NCBI RefSeq assembly: GCF_006717095.1
Contig: NZ_VFQE01000001.1
Span: 1,116,001-1,180,000, forward strand
Direction: 5' to 3'
DNA from: Blastococcus colisei
GTDB lineage: Bacteria; Actinomycetota; Actinomycetes; Mycobacteriales; Geodermatophilaceae
DNA length: 64,000 nt
Part shown: positions 40,458 to 48,868 of the stretch, in pieces
Position numbering within the stretch: position 1 is the first letter of the stretch
Layout: each line of letters starts with the position of its first letter
Notes under the pieces: generated by a model
What the model was told of the DNA's origin: nothing
Database searches by the model: none
The model's input: only the letters and a program-made list of their open reading frames with translations
Translations under genes and position numbers: made by a program

Positions 40458-41378
40458 TCACGGGGAGGCCTCGGCGACCAGCGCGTCGGGCGCAGATGCG
40501 TAGCGGTAGGACAGCAGAACGCCGTCGTCGGTGACCTCCACGCGGTCGGGGGCGAAGGGCGGCAGCTGGGCCTCCAACCAGGTGCGCAGTTCCGCGGTGG
40601 CCGCCTCGCCGGCGCCGACCGGCGCGGTCCCCACGGCGTCGAGCAGCACGGTGCGCGCCGGCCCCTCGGCGCCCTCGGCCCGAGGGAACTCGGCCACGCC
40701 GAGGCCTTCCCGGGCGGTGAGCACCGCCAGCAGGGAGAGCAGCCGCATGTCCACGTCGGCCGACCCCAGCACTCCCGCGGCCTCCTCTGCGGCGCGCGTC
40801 GTGGGGTTGGCCAGCACCGCCTCGGCCAGCGTCCGCCGCCGGTCGAGGTGGTCTGCCGTCGGGATGCCGGGGGAGGGGTCGACCAGGACGAGGCCGTCGA
40901 AGCGGGCGACCACCCGGCCACCGGGCGCTGCGGAGCCGTCGGTCACCGTGAGGACGAGGTCGTCCGGGCCGGTGGGCCGGTCGGTCGCCACCAGGTCGTC
41001 GGGCGCTCCGGCGACGATCAGGTCGTCGCGCACGTCGCCCTCGGCTCGCAGCTGTGTGCCAGGAGGCAGCTCGCGGTCGGCCCAGTCCAGGAGGGCAGCC
41101 GCAGCGGGAGCCTGCGCGGCGGTGCCGGCCACCGGGGCGCTGTCAGGGGCGGTCCTCGTCCCCGCGGTCATGGTGGCCGCGCTCCCGGTCGGTCGGCTGC
41201 CCTGGGCGTCGGACCGGTCCCCCTGCTCCAGCCCCACCAGCAGGCCGGCCGCCGCCGCTGCCAGCATCACGGCGAGCGCCACCACGAAGACGAGCCGTCC
41301 GCGTCGGCTGCCGAGTGCTGCGCCGAGCGGACCCCCGGCGCGGTGCCGGGGACGGTGCCGTGCACGGCGGGTCGGCAC
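40458..41378 (-). CDS. Membrane-anchored protein of unknown function
   Basis: 306 residues. A basic N-terminus and one membrane helix (about 29-50, LVFVVALAVMLAAAAAGLLVG) are followed by an Ala/Thr/Ser-rich linker and an extracytoplasmic domain with LLDWADRELPPGTQLRAEG, DDLVLTV and LAVLTAREGLGVAEFPRAEG. I do not recognise the domain; it has no cysteines and no metal-site motif. A GTG start is assumed. It lies between the DivIVA-like gene and the DUF4397/sortase pair on the same strand, with an 85-nt gap to DUF4397, so it may belong to the same surface or envelope group. Confidence 0.7.
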   Translation of the reverse strand: MPTRRARHRPRHRAGGPLGAALGSRRGRLVFVVALAVMLAAAAAGLLVGLEQGDRSDAQGSRPTGSAATMTAGTRTAPDSAPVAGTAAQAPAAAALLDWADRELPPGTQLRAEGDVRDDLIVAGAPDDLVATDRPTGPDDLVLTVTDGSAAPGGRVVARFDGLVLVDPSPGIPTADHLDRRRTLAEAVLANPTTRAAEEAAGVLGSADVDMRLLSLLAVLTAREGLGVAEFPRAEGAEGPARTVLLDAVGTAPVGAGEAATAELRTWLEAQLPPFAPDRVEVTDDGVLLSYRYASAPDALVAEASP

Positions 41379-41482
41379 CGCACCTCCTCCCCGGCGTCCG
41401 TGGACGGCTGTGCCCCCAGGATGCCGCTGTCCCGCGAACAGTGGTGCGGTGGCTCGCTACCGCGGGTGGTACGCCACCGGCG

Positions 41483-42727
41483 TCAGAGCCGGCCGTGGGA
41501 GACCGGCTGGACGGCGGTGTCGGCGTTCTCCGCTCGAACCGCCGGCTGGTCGATGGCCTGGGTCGGCGGGCCCTGGACCGGAGCCTGTGTGGCGCCGGGC
41601 CGCGGGGGCATGGGGAGCTGGCGGGTCGTCGGCTCCGGACGGGTGGGCTGACGGGCCGCAGCCGCCTCGCCCTCGCCGCGGGAAGCGGTGGGGGATGCCA
41701 TGGCCGGGGCCGGCGCCGTGACCGGTGCTGTCGCACCGGTCTGCGGAGTGGGCGACGGACGGCGCTCGGTCTCCCCGGCGGGAGCAGCCTGCGACGTGCC
41801 GCTCGACGTGGTGGCCGGAGTCTGGCCGGCCGCGGGTGAGGACGGCTGCGCGTCCGCGGGTGCGTGCCGGGGGGGCGCCTGCTGGGGCTGTGCCTGCTGC
41901 TGCGGCTGAGGGGACGACTGCCGCGGACGGTCGCCGAGGTCCGGAAGGCTGCTGAGCAGCTGACGGGCCTGCAGGAGCCGGTTGGTGAGCTCGTCCCGGA
42001 CGTCGCGGATCGCTTCGGCCTTGGCCTCCGCCTCGGCGATGAGCTGCGCCGCATGCTGCTCGGCCGTGGCGATGCGCTGACGGGCGGCCTGGGTGGAGAC
42101 GCGCTCGCGCTCCTCCTCCGCCGCGGCGGCCTCGGCACGGCGCGCGCGCTGCGCGATGTCGAAGTCCTCCTCGACCTTCGCCCGGCGGGCCTGCGACTCG
42201 GCGTCGAGGCGGGCCACCCGCTCCTGGGCCTTGGCGACGAGTTCGTCGGCGCGCTGCTGCGCCTTCTGCGCGATCTGCTCGGCCTGCTGGTGGGCCTCGG
42301 TGAGCATCCGCTCGACCTCGGCCTGCCCGGCGGCGTGCCGCTCGAGCAGTGCGCGCTCCTCGGCGGCGGTCTGCTCGCGGACGGCCTGGGCGTCGAGCTC
42401 GGCGGCGCGGCGGATCTCGCCGGCCTCCTCCTCGGCGAGCTGCAGCATGTGCTGGATGCGCTCGCTGATGTTCTCGAACGTGGGGGCCGACGCCGTCGCG
42501 GCCTTGCGGCGCAGCGACTCGATCTCGCCGTGGAGGGCGGACAGCTGGCCCGCGAGGTCGGCCGAGCGGCTGACTGCGGCGTCGCGGTCGGCGAGGGCGA
42601 CCCGGAAGTCGGCCTCGAGACGCTCGATCGTGTCGGCCACCTGGCTGCGGTCGTACCCCCGCAGGACCACGTCGAACGAGTGCTGAGCCTCGTGGATCGG
42701 CAGCAGATCGCGGCGGGGATCGTTCAT
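41483..42727 (-). CDS. DivIVA-like coiled-coil protein
   Basis: 414 residues. N-terminal DivIVA-type stretch (FDVVLRGYDRSQVADTIERLEADF, about residues 17-40), a long coiled-coil rich in Glu/Ala/Arg (about 40-255), then a disordered Pro/Gln/Ala/Thr-rich tail of about 150 residues. This build is shared with actinobacterial polar growth or cytoskeletal proteins (DivIVA/Scy/FilP class), which scaffold cell-wall synthesis; the exact role is inferred. Start ATG 42727 has GGGAGAC at 0-4 nt; ATG 42736 is an alternative. Confidence 0.8.
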   Translation of the reverse strand: MNDPRRDLLPIHEAQHSFDVVLRGYDRSQVADTIERLEADFRVALADRDAAVSRSADLAGQLSALHGEIESLRRKAATASAPTFENISERIQHMLQLAEEEAGEIRRAAELDAQAVREQTAAEERALLERHAAGQAEVERMLTEAHQQAEQIAQKAQQRADELVAKAQERVARLDAESQARRAKVEEDFDIAQRARRAEAAAAEEERERVSTQAARQRIATAEQHAAQLIAEAEAKAEAIRDVRDELTNRLLQARQLLSSLPDLGDRPRQSSPQPQQQAQPQQAPPRHAPADAQPSSPAAGQTPATTSSGTSQAAPAGETERRPSPTPQTGATAPVTAPAPAMASPTASRGEGEAAAARQPTRPEPTTRQLPMPPRPGATQAPVQGPPTQAIDQPAVRAENADTAVQPVSHGRL

Positions 42728-42805
42728 GTCTCCCATCCTCGCAGACGCGCGGAGGCACTGTCAGCGTGTCGGGGGGAGTCGCCGGTACCAGCAGTCCCGG
42801 CTGTC

Positions 42806-42848
42806 CCCTGCGCCACGCCCCGGCTGCGGACCGGGGCGTGGCGCAGGG
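42806..42848 (-). terminator. Terminator of ccr
   Basis: A perfect 18-bp stem, CCCTGCGCCACGCCCCGG (42806-42823) with its complement at 42831-42848, 7-nt loop, beginning 22 nt after the ccr stop on the minus strand. It also shields the DivIVA-like gene that follows. Confidence 0.85.
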
Positions 42849-42869
42849 TGCCGTCAGGGGTGGGTGGGT

Positions 42870-44201
42870 TCAGACTCCACGGAAGCGGTTGATCGCCTCG
42901 AGGTGCTGCTCGCGCTTCTCGGCGTTCCGGACGCCGAGCCCTTCCTCGGGAGCCAGGGTCAGCACGCCGACCTTGCCCTGGTGGGCGTTGCGGTGGACGT
43001 CGAGGGCGGCCTGGCCGACCTCCTCCATCGGGTAGACCTTGGACAGGGTCGGGTGGATGAGGCCCTTGTCGATGAGCCGGTTGGCCTCCCACGCCTCCTT
43101 GTAGTTGGCGAAGTGGGAGCTGAGGATCTTCTTCAGGTTCATCCAGAGGTAGCGGTTGTCGTAGGAGTGCATGTAGCCGGTGGTCGAGGCGCAGGTGACG
43201 ATCGTCCCGCCCTTCTTGGCCACGTAGACGCTGGCGCCGAAGGTCTCCCGGCCGGGGTGCTCGAAGACGATGTCGACGTCCTCGCCGCCGGTGAGCTCCC
43301 GGATCTTCTTCCCGAGGCGCTGCCACTCCTTGGGATCCTGGGTGTTCTCGTCCTTCCAGAACGCGTACTGCTCGGCGGAGCGGTCGATGACCAGCTCGGC
43401 GCCCATCCGCCGGACGATCTCGGCCTTCTCCGGGCTGCTCACGACGCAGACCGGGATGGCGCCGCCGTTGAGGGCCATCTGGGTGGCGTAGGAGCCCAGG
43501 CCGCCGGAGGCGCCCCAGATCAGGACGGTGTCGCCCTGCTTCATGTTTGCGCCGTTGCGGCTGACCAGCTGGCGGTAGGCGGTGGAGTTGACCAGCCCGG
43601 GGGCGGCGGCCTCCTCCCAGGAGAGGTGGCCGGGCTTGGGCATCAGCTGGTTGCTCTTGACCAGGGCCAGCTCGGCCAGGCCGCCGAAGTTGGTCTCGAA
43701 GCCCCAGATCCGCTGCTGCGGGTCCATCATCGTGTCGTCGTGGCCGGCCGGGTCCTCCAGCTCGACCGACAGGCAGTGCGCGACGACCTCGTCACCGGGC
43801 TTCCACTTGTTCACCCCCGGGCCGACCTTGAGGACGACGCCGGCGAGGTCGGAGCCCACCACGTGGTAGGGCAGGTCGTGCTTCTTGGTCAGCTCGGAGA
43901 CGCGGCCGTACCGCTCCAGGAAGCCGAAGGTCGAGACCGGCTCGAAGATCGACGTCCAGACGGTGTTGTAGTTCACCGAGGACGCCATGACGGCGACGAT
44001 CGCCTCGCCCGGGCCGAGCTCCGGTGTGGGGACCTCCTCCACGTGCAGGGACTTGCGCGGGTCCTTCTCCTTGGTGGTGAGGCCCTCGAACATGTCCTGC
44101 TCGTCCTTGCGCACCAGCACCGCGCGGTAGGACTCGGGTACTGCCAGGCCACCCACGGCGTCCAGCTGGTCGCTGAGGATGGCGTCCCTGATCTCGTTCA
44201 C
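42870..44201 (-). CDS. ccr: Crotonyl-CoA carboxylase/reductase
   Basis: NADPH-dependent reductive carboxylation of crotonyl-CoA to ethylmalonyl-CoA, the signature reaction of the ethylmalonyl-CoA pathway and a source of polyketide extender units. 443 residues of the medium-chain reductase superfamily. Seen: SSVNYNTVWTSIFEPVSTF, YHVVGSDLAGVV, EDPAGHDDTMMDPQQRIWGFETNFGG (a Ccr-specific insert), NADPH site IWGASGGLGSYA, and FEHPGRETFG with His and Glu in the CO2 pocket. GTG 44201 was chosen because CAGGAG lies 5-6 nt before it; the ATG at 44228 lacks a ribosome site. Its promoter carries the shared palindrome (44274-44289). Confidence 0.95.
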   Translation of the reverse strand: MNEIRDAILSDQLDAVGGLAVPESYRAVLVRKDEQDMFEGLTTKEKDPRKSLHVEEVPTPELGPGEAIVAVMASSVNYNTVWTSIFEPVSTFGFLERYGRVSELTKKHDLPYHVVGSDLAGVVLKVGPGVNKWKPGDEVVAHCLSVELEDPAGHDDTMMDPQQRIWGFETNFGGLAELALVKSNQLMPKPGHLSWEEAAAPGLVNSTAYRQLVSRNGANMKQGDTVLIWGASGGLGSYATQMALNGGAIPVCVVSSPEKAEIVRRMGAELVIDRSAEQYAFWKDENTQDPKEWQRLGKKIRELTGGEDVDIVFEHPGRETFGASVYVAKKGGTIVTCASTTGYMHSYDNRYLWMNLKKILSSHFANYKEAWEANRLIDKGLIHPTLSKVYPMEEVGQAALDVHRNAHQGKVGVLTLAPEEGLGVRNAEKREQHLEAINRFRGV

Positions 44202-44271
44202 GCGAACTCCTGGGTCATCTGTGGCCATCGTCGGCCGGCTCGGAGGCGGTACGGGCGGTACGGGTGGCGCG

Positions 44272-44300
44272 ATGTTACCGATGGGTAACCGGATGGTCGA
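44272..44300 (-). promoter_or_regulatory. ccr promoter overlapping the operator
   Basis: On the minus strand TCGACC (44300-44295), a 17-bp spacer and TAACAT (44277-44272). The 16-bp palindrome lies over the spacer end and the -10 box, so a bound protein would block RNA polymerase. Confidence 0.55.
44274..44289. promoter_or_regulatory. Palindromic operator upstream of ccr
   Basis: GTTACCGATGGGTAAC, a perfect GTTACC/GGTAAC inverted repeat with a 4-nt centre. Same motif as 27756-27771 and 36597-36612. Confidence 0.75.
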
Positions 44301-44306
44301 GTCGGG

Positions 44307-44765
44307 TCAGCGGGTCGGGTGGTCCGCCGGCTGCACGAGCTCCACGAGCACGCCGCCGGCGTCCTTCGGGTGGACGAAGTTGACCCGGCTGTCGGCGGTG
44401 CCACGCTTGGGGACGTCGTAGAGCAGGCGCAGGCCGCGCTCGCGCAGGGTCGCGCTGACCGCCTCGACGTCGTCGACCCGGAAGGCGAGCTGCTGCAGAC
44501 CGGGCCCGCTGCGGCCGATGAACTTCGCGATGGTCGACTCAGGGGTCAACGGCGCCAGCAGCTGGATGCGGGTGTCGCCGTCGCCGACGGCGAGCATGGC
44601 CTCGCGGACGCCCTGCTCCTCGTTGGTCTCCTCGTGCACCGACCGGACGCCGAAGGCCTGCGCGTAGAACGCGATCGCCTCGTCGAGGTCGGGCACCGCG
44701 ATGCCGACGTGGTCGATGGTGGTGAACAGCTCGCCGGGCAGCCCGGCACGCGTCTGGTTGGTCAC
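44307..44765 (-). CDS. mce: Methylmalonyl/ethylmalonyl-CoA epimerase
   Basis: Interconverts the 2R and 2S forms of methylmalonyl-CoA (and ethylmalonyl-CoA). 152 residues of the glyoxalase fold. Metal ligands and signatures: TTIDHVGIAVPDLDEAI (His), HEETNEEQGVREAML, LQQLAFRVDDV (the family has His here in LHHIAF; this protein reads LQQLAF, a change at a metal-ligand position), RVNFVHPKDAGGVLVELVQ. GTG 44765 is 6 nt after CAAGAT, a possible leaderless -10. It is upstream of ccr on the same strand, but the ccr promoter lies between them. Confidence 0.88.
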   Translation of the reverse strand: MTNQTRAGLPGELFTTIDHVGIAVPDLDEAIAFYAQAFGVRSVHEETNEEQGVREAMLAVGDGDTRIQLLAPLTPESTIAKFIGRSGPGLQQLAFRVDDVEAVSATLRERGLRLLYDVPKRGTADSRVNFVHPKDAGGVLVELVQPADHPTR

Positions 44766-44784
44766 CCGGGCATCTTGCCGCCAA

Positions 44785-44799
44785 GACGTCTGAGACGTC
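44785..44799. promoter_or_regulatory. GACGTC-TGA-GACGTC double site upstream of mce
   Basis: Two GACGTC palindromes separated by 3 bp, making a 15-bp inverted and direct repeat, 20-34 bp before the mce start. It could be an operator; if mce starts at 44801 instead it would be coding. Confidence 0.35.
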
Positions 44800-44974
44800 A
44801 CACCGATGTGGCAGGCTTCACGGCCGGGTGACCGGCATCCGGCGGGCCGTCGCTCGTTGCACCCAGCGATTCAGCACAGTCCTATCCTGAGGGGCAGTCC
44901 GACCCGCGCGTCCGCGCGTTCTGCCCTGTAGACACGGTCGCCGGCGTCGGCGGCCCGGCACTGGAGGTCCCCCT

Positions 44975-46180
44975 GTGAGCGAGAACAACAGAGCCCGCTC
45001 GGTCATCGTCAGCGGCGCCCGCACCCCGATGGGCCGGCTGCTCGGCTCGCTCAAGGACTTCTCCGCAGCCGACCTCGGTGGCGTCGCGATCAAGGCGGCC
45101 CTGGAGCGGGCCGGCATCTCCGGCGACCAGGTCGACTACGTGATCATGGGTCAGGTCATCCAGGCCGGCGCCGGCCAGAACCCGGCCCGCCCGGCTGCGG
45201 TCGCCGGCGGCATCCCGATGTCGGTGCCGTCGTTCACGCTGAACAAGGTGTGCCTCTCCGGCCTCGATGCGATCGCGCTGGCCGACCAGCTGATCCGCGC
45301 CGGCGAGTTCGACGTCGTCGTCGCCGGTGGCATGGAGTCGATGACCCAGGCCCCGCACCTGCTCGCCAACTCGCGCTCGGGCACCAAGTACGGCGACACC
45401 ACGCTCGTCGACTCGATGGCGCACGACGGCCTCTCCGACACCTTCGACCAGGTGGCGATGGGTGTGCTCACCGAGCAGGCCAACTCGCGGTACGACCTGA
45501 CCCGCGAGGAGCAGGACGAATTCGCCGCGGCGAGCCACCAGAAGGCCGCGCGGGCGGCCAAGGACGGGATCTTCGACGAGGAGATCACCCCGGTGCTCAT
45601 CCCGCAGCGCAAGGGCGACCCGATCGAGTTCCGCGAGGACGAGGGCATCCGCCCCGACACGACCGCCGAGAGCCTGTCGAAGCTCAAGCCGGCCTTCGCC
45701 AAGGACGGGACGATCACCGCCGGCACCGCGTCGCAGATCTCCGACGGCGCCTGCGCGGTCGTGGTGATGAGCGCCGAGAAGGCGGCCGAGCTGGGCATCA
45801 CCCCGATCGCCGAGATCGGCGCCCACGGGGTCGTCGCCGGCCCGGACGCCACCCTGCAGAGCCAGCCGTCGCGGGCCATCCAGAAGGCCTGCGCGCGCGA
45901 GGGCATCGATCCTGCGGATCTCGACCTGGTCGAGCTCAACGAGGCCTTCGCCGCCGTGGGCATCGTGTCCACCCGCGAGCTGGGCATCGACCCCGAGAAG
46001 GTCAACCCCAACGGTGGCGCCATCGCCCTCGGCCATCCGGTCGGCATGAGCGGCGCCCGTATCGTGCTCGACCTGGCGCTCGAGCTGCGGCGCCGTGGCG
46101 GCGGCGTGGGGGCCGCGGCGCTGTGCGGCGGTGGCGGTCAGGGCGACGCCCTGATCCTGCACGTGCCCGCCAAGAGTTGA
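44975..46180 (+). CDS. Acetyl-CoA C-acetyltransferase (thiolase)
   Basis: Condenses two acetyl-CoA to acetoacetyl-CoA, the entry to the ethylmalonyl-CoA route (and to PHB), or runs in reverse. 401 residues. The nucleophilic Cys is in [12 protein letters not shown], then [24 protein letters not shown] (His) and the second catalytic Cys in [12 protein letters not shown] 44975 has GGAGG 7 nt upstream. It is divergent from mce and followed by meaB. Confidence 0.93.
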   Translation: MSENNRARSVIVSGARTPMGRLLGSLKDFSAADLGGVAIKAALERAGISGDQVDYVIMGQVIQAGAGQNPARPAAVAGGIPMSVPSFTLNKVCLSGLDAIALADQLIRAGEFDVVVAGGMESMTQAPHLLANSRSGTKYGDTTLVDSMAHDGLSDTFDQVAMGVLTEQANSRYDLTREEQDEFAAASHQKAARAAKDGIFDEEITPVLIPQRKGDPIEFREDEGIRPDTTAESLSKLKPAFAKDGTITAGTASQISDGACAVVVMSAEKAAELGITPIAEIGAHGVVAGPDATLQSQPSRAIQKACAREGIDPADLDLVELNEAFAAVGIVSTRELGIDPEKVNPNGGAIALGHPVGMSGARIVLDLALELRRRGGGVGAAALCGGGGQGDALILHVPAKS

Positions 46181-46245
46181 GCGAGCTCGACCGGAGACGG
46201 AGCAGTTCAGCGCACGTGGCTGACGAGCGCCAGCAGGGCAGTCAC

Positions 46246-47283
46246 GTGAGTCCGGAAGGACTCGCCGTCCAGACGGACGCCCCCGACGCCACGACGGGGC
46301 AATCGCTCACCCGCCGCTCCCGGCGTGCAGCCGACGTCCCCACCTTGGTCGAGCGTGCCCGCGAGGGGGACGCCCGTTCGGTGGCCCGGCTGATCTCCCT
46401 CGTCGAGGACGCCAGCCCCGCCCTGCGCGAGGTCGCCGCTGCGCTGGCCCCGCACACCGGCCGGGCCCAGGTCCTGGGGCTGACCGGCTCCCCGGGCGTC
46501 GGCAAGTCGACGACCACGACCGCCCTGGTGCGGGCGCTGCGCGCCGTCGGCAAGCGCGTCGGCGTGCTCGCCGTCGACCCGTCGTCCCCCTTCTCCGGCG
46601 GTGCCCTGCTGGGTGACCGCGTCCGGATGCAGGACCACGCCGGCGACAGCGGGGTCTACATCCGCTCGATGGCCTCGCGCGGGCACCTCGGCGGGCTCTC
46701 CTGGGCCACCCCGCAGGCACTGCGCGTGCTCGACGCCGCCGGCTGCGACGTCGTGCTCGTCGAGACCGTCGGCGTGGGGCAGTCCGAGCTGGAGATCGCC
46801 TCGCTGGCCGACACCACGCTCGTGCTGGTCGCCCCCGGGATGGGCGACGGGATCCAGGCGGCGAAGGCCGGGATCCTCGAGGTGGCCGACGTCTTCGTCG
46901 TCAACAAGGCCGACCGGGACGGCGCCGACACCACCGTCCGCGATCTCCGCTACATGCTGTCCCTGGGTGGCCGGCACTCCGAGGCCGGCCACTGGCGGCC
47001 GCCCATCGTGAAGACGGTGGCCAGCCGGGACACCGACAACGGCATGGACCAGGTGCTCGAGAAGATCGAGGCGCACCGCCAGTGGCTGGAGTCCTCGGGC
47101 GAGGCGCACCGGCGGCGCAGCGAGCGGGCGGCGCGGGAGATCGAGGCGATCGCGCTGGCCTCCCTGCGCGAGCGGATGGGCGACGTGCACGGCTCGGCGG
47201 CGCTGGGCACGCTGGCCGACCGGGTCGTGGCGGGGAAGTCCGACCCCTTCCGGGCGGCGGACGAGCTGCTCGACCAACTCTGA
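46246..47283 (+). CDS. meaB: MeaB-type GTPase chaperone of B12 mutases
   Basis: G3E-family GTPase that loads and protects adenosylcobalamin-dependent acyl-CoA mutases. About 345 residues. Walker A GSPGVGKSTT, Mg site VDPSSPFSGGALLGDRVRM, switch/Walker B LVETVGVGQSE, base recognition NKAD, and a C-terminal dimerisation arm (about 270-330). It has no B12 domain of its own, so it serves the separate mutases MeaA and IcmA. GTG 46246 was preferred over GTG 46216 because AGCAGGG lies 7 nt before it; both are in frame. Confidence 0.93.
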   Translation: MSPEGLAVQTDAPDATTGQSLTRRSRRAADVPTLVERAREGDARSVARLISLVEDASPALREVAAALAPHTGRAQVLGLTGSPGVGKSTTTTALVRALRAVGKRVGVLAVDPSSPFSGGALLGDRVRMQDHAGDSGVYIRSMASRGHLGGLSWATPQALRVLDAAGCDVVLVETVGVGQSELEIASLADTTLVLVAPGMGDGIQAAKAGILEVADVFVVNKADRDGADTTVRDLRYMLSLGGRHSEAGHWRPPIVKTVASRDTDNGMDQVLEKIEAHRQWLESSGEAHRRRSERAAREIEAIALASLRERMGDVHGSAALGTLADRVVAGKSDPFRAADELLDQL

Positions 47284-47319
47284 CCTGCGCCCCCCACGTC
47301 GGCCCGTGAGGATGGACCG

Positions 47320-47340
47320 ATGAACGGGCTACGGCGATGA
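47320..47340 (+). CDS. Possible six-codon upstream reading frame
   Basis: ATG AAC GGG CTA CGG CGA TGA; GAGGAT ends 6 nt before the ATG and could be a -10 box of a leaderless message. Its stop overlaps the ATG of the next gene (ATGA), so it could couple translation of that gene, which has no ribosome site. Confidence 0.3.
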   Translation: MNGLRR

Positions 47341-48806
47341 ACGGCAAGGCAGATGCCGTGGTGGTCGGAGCGGGACCGAACGGTCTGGCGGCCGCACTCC
47401 GGTTGTCCGCGGCCGGGCTCCGCGTCCAGGTCGTCGAGGCGGCCGAGCGTCCCGGTGGCGGGATGCGCACCGAGGAGCTGATGCGTCCCGGGTACCACCA
47501 CGACGTCTGCTCGATCGTGCAGCCGATGGCGGCGGCCGCTCCGTTCTTCCGCGAGTTCGACCCCGAGAGCCGCGGTGTGCGGCTGGCACAGCCGGAGATC
47601 AACTTCGCGCATCCGCTCCATGGTGGACGGGCGGCGCTGTCCTACCGCTCGCTCGAGCAGACCACCGCAGGACTGGGCGAGGACGGGGCGGCCTACCGGC
47701 GGCTGTTCGGGCCGCTGGTCGAGCACGGCACCGATGTCGTCGACTTCTTCCTGACCAGCCGGCTGCGCCGGCTGCCCACGCGCAGCGTGCCGCAGATCGC
47801 CCAGTTCGGGCTCAACGGCCTACCCAACGTGCGCTGGCTGGCGAACCGGTACTTCGACACCGAGGAGGCGAAGGCACTCCTCGGCGGCGCCGCCGCGCAC
47901 GGCATGCTCGACCTGAGCCAGCCGCTGACCTCCGCGCTCGGCATGCTCCTGACGATGCTGTCGCACCACGTCGGCTGGCCGCTCATCGAGGGCGGTTCGC
48001 AGAAGCTCGCCGACGCGATGGTCGCCGCACTCGAGGAGCAGGGCAGCGAGGTGGTGACCGGTCACCACGTCACCGACCTGCGCGAGTTCGACGGCGTTCC
48101 CGCGGTGCTGCTGAACACCACGCCCGAGGCCTTCGTCGGGATGGCCGGCGACCGGGTGCACGAGGGCTACCGCCGATGGGTGTCCCGCTACCGGCACGGC
48201 GCGGGTGTCTTCAAGATCGACTGGATCCTGTCCGAGCCGGTGCCGTGGACGAACCCCGATGTCCGGCGGGCCGGGACCATCCACGTCGCGGGCGACCTGG
48301 ACGAGACGATCGCCGGTGAGCGGGCACCCAACCAGGGACAGCTGACCGACAGGCCCTACGTGCTGGCGGTGCAGCCGACGGTGCCCGACCCCACCCGCGC
48401 ACCGGAGGGCGGGCACATCTTCTGGGCCTACGTGCACGTACCGCACGGGGCCGACGTCGACATGACCGAGGCCATCGAGAACCAGATCGAGCGGTTCGCA
48501 CCGGGATTCCGCGACACCGTCGTCGAGCGGTACACGAAGAACGCCGTCGCCATGGAGCAGTGGAATCCCAGCTACCTCGGCGGGGACATCTCGAACGGAC
48601 AGGCGACGCTGCGCCAGATGCTGGCCCGGCCGGTGCCGCGCTGGAACACCTACAAGACCCCGGTGACGGGCGTCTACCTCGCCTCGGCCGCCACCCCGCC
48701 CGGGCCGGCGGTCCACGGCGCGTGCGGCGACAACGCCGCGCAGGTGGCCCTGCGCGAGGTCTTCGGCGTCCGGGAGGTCCCGCCACTGCGCCCCGCCCTC
48801 CGCTGA
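47337..48806 (+). CDS. FAD-dependent oxidoreductase, phytoene desaturase/carotenoid isomerase-like
   Basis: 489 residues. N-terminal FAD site VVVGAGPNGLAAALRLSAAGLRV with the following EAAERPGGGMRTEEL, and the C-terminal FAD stretch TPVTGVYLASAATPPGPAVHGACGDNAA, as in the phytoene desaturase/CrtI-CrtH group. Middle parts (QPMAAAAPFFREF, LSHHVGWPLIEGGSQKLADAM) match actinobacterial members whose substrates are unproven. No carotenoid genes are nearby, so the substrate is open. It lies 53 nt after meaB. Confidence 0.85.
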   Translation: MNGKADAVVVGAGPNGLAAALRLSAAGLRVQVVEAAERPGGGMRTEELMRPGYHHDVCSIVQPMAAAAPFFREFDPESRGVRLAQPEINFAHPLHGGRAALSYRSLEQTTAGLGEDGAAYRRLFGPLVEHGTDVVDFFLTSRLRRLPTRSVPQIAQFGLNGLPNVRWLANRYFDTEEAKALLGGAAAHGMLDLSQPLTSALGMLLTMLSHHVGWPLIEGGSQKLADAMVAALEEQGSEVVTGHHVTDLREFDGVPAVLLNTTPEAFVGMAGDRVHEGYRRWVSRYRHGAGVFKIDWILSEPVPWTNPDVRRAGTIHVAGDLDETIAGERAPNQGQLTDRPYVLAVQPTVPDPTRAPEGGHIFWAYVHVPHGADVDMTEAIENQIERFAPGFRDTVVERYTKNAVAMEQWNPSYLGGDISNGQATLRQMLARPVPRWNTYKTPVTGVYLASAATPPGPAVHGACGDNAAQVALREVFGVREVPPLRPALR

Positions 48807-48868
48807 CTTCGCGCGTCCTTCTCGCCGATCTGCGCATGGATGCGGTCATCCCGGCCGCACAACCGCGT

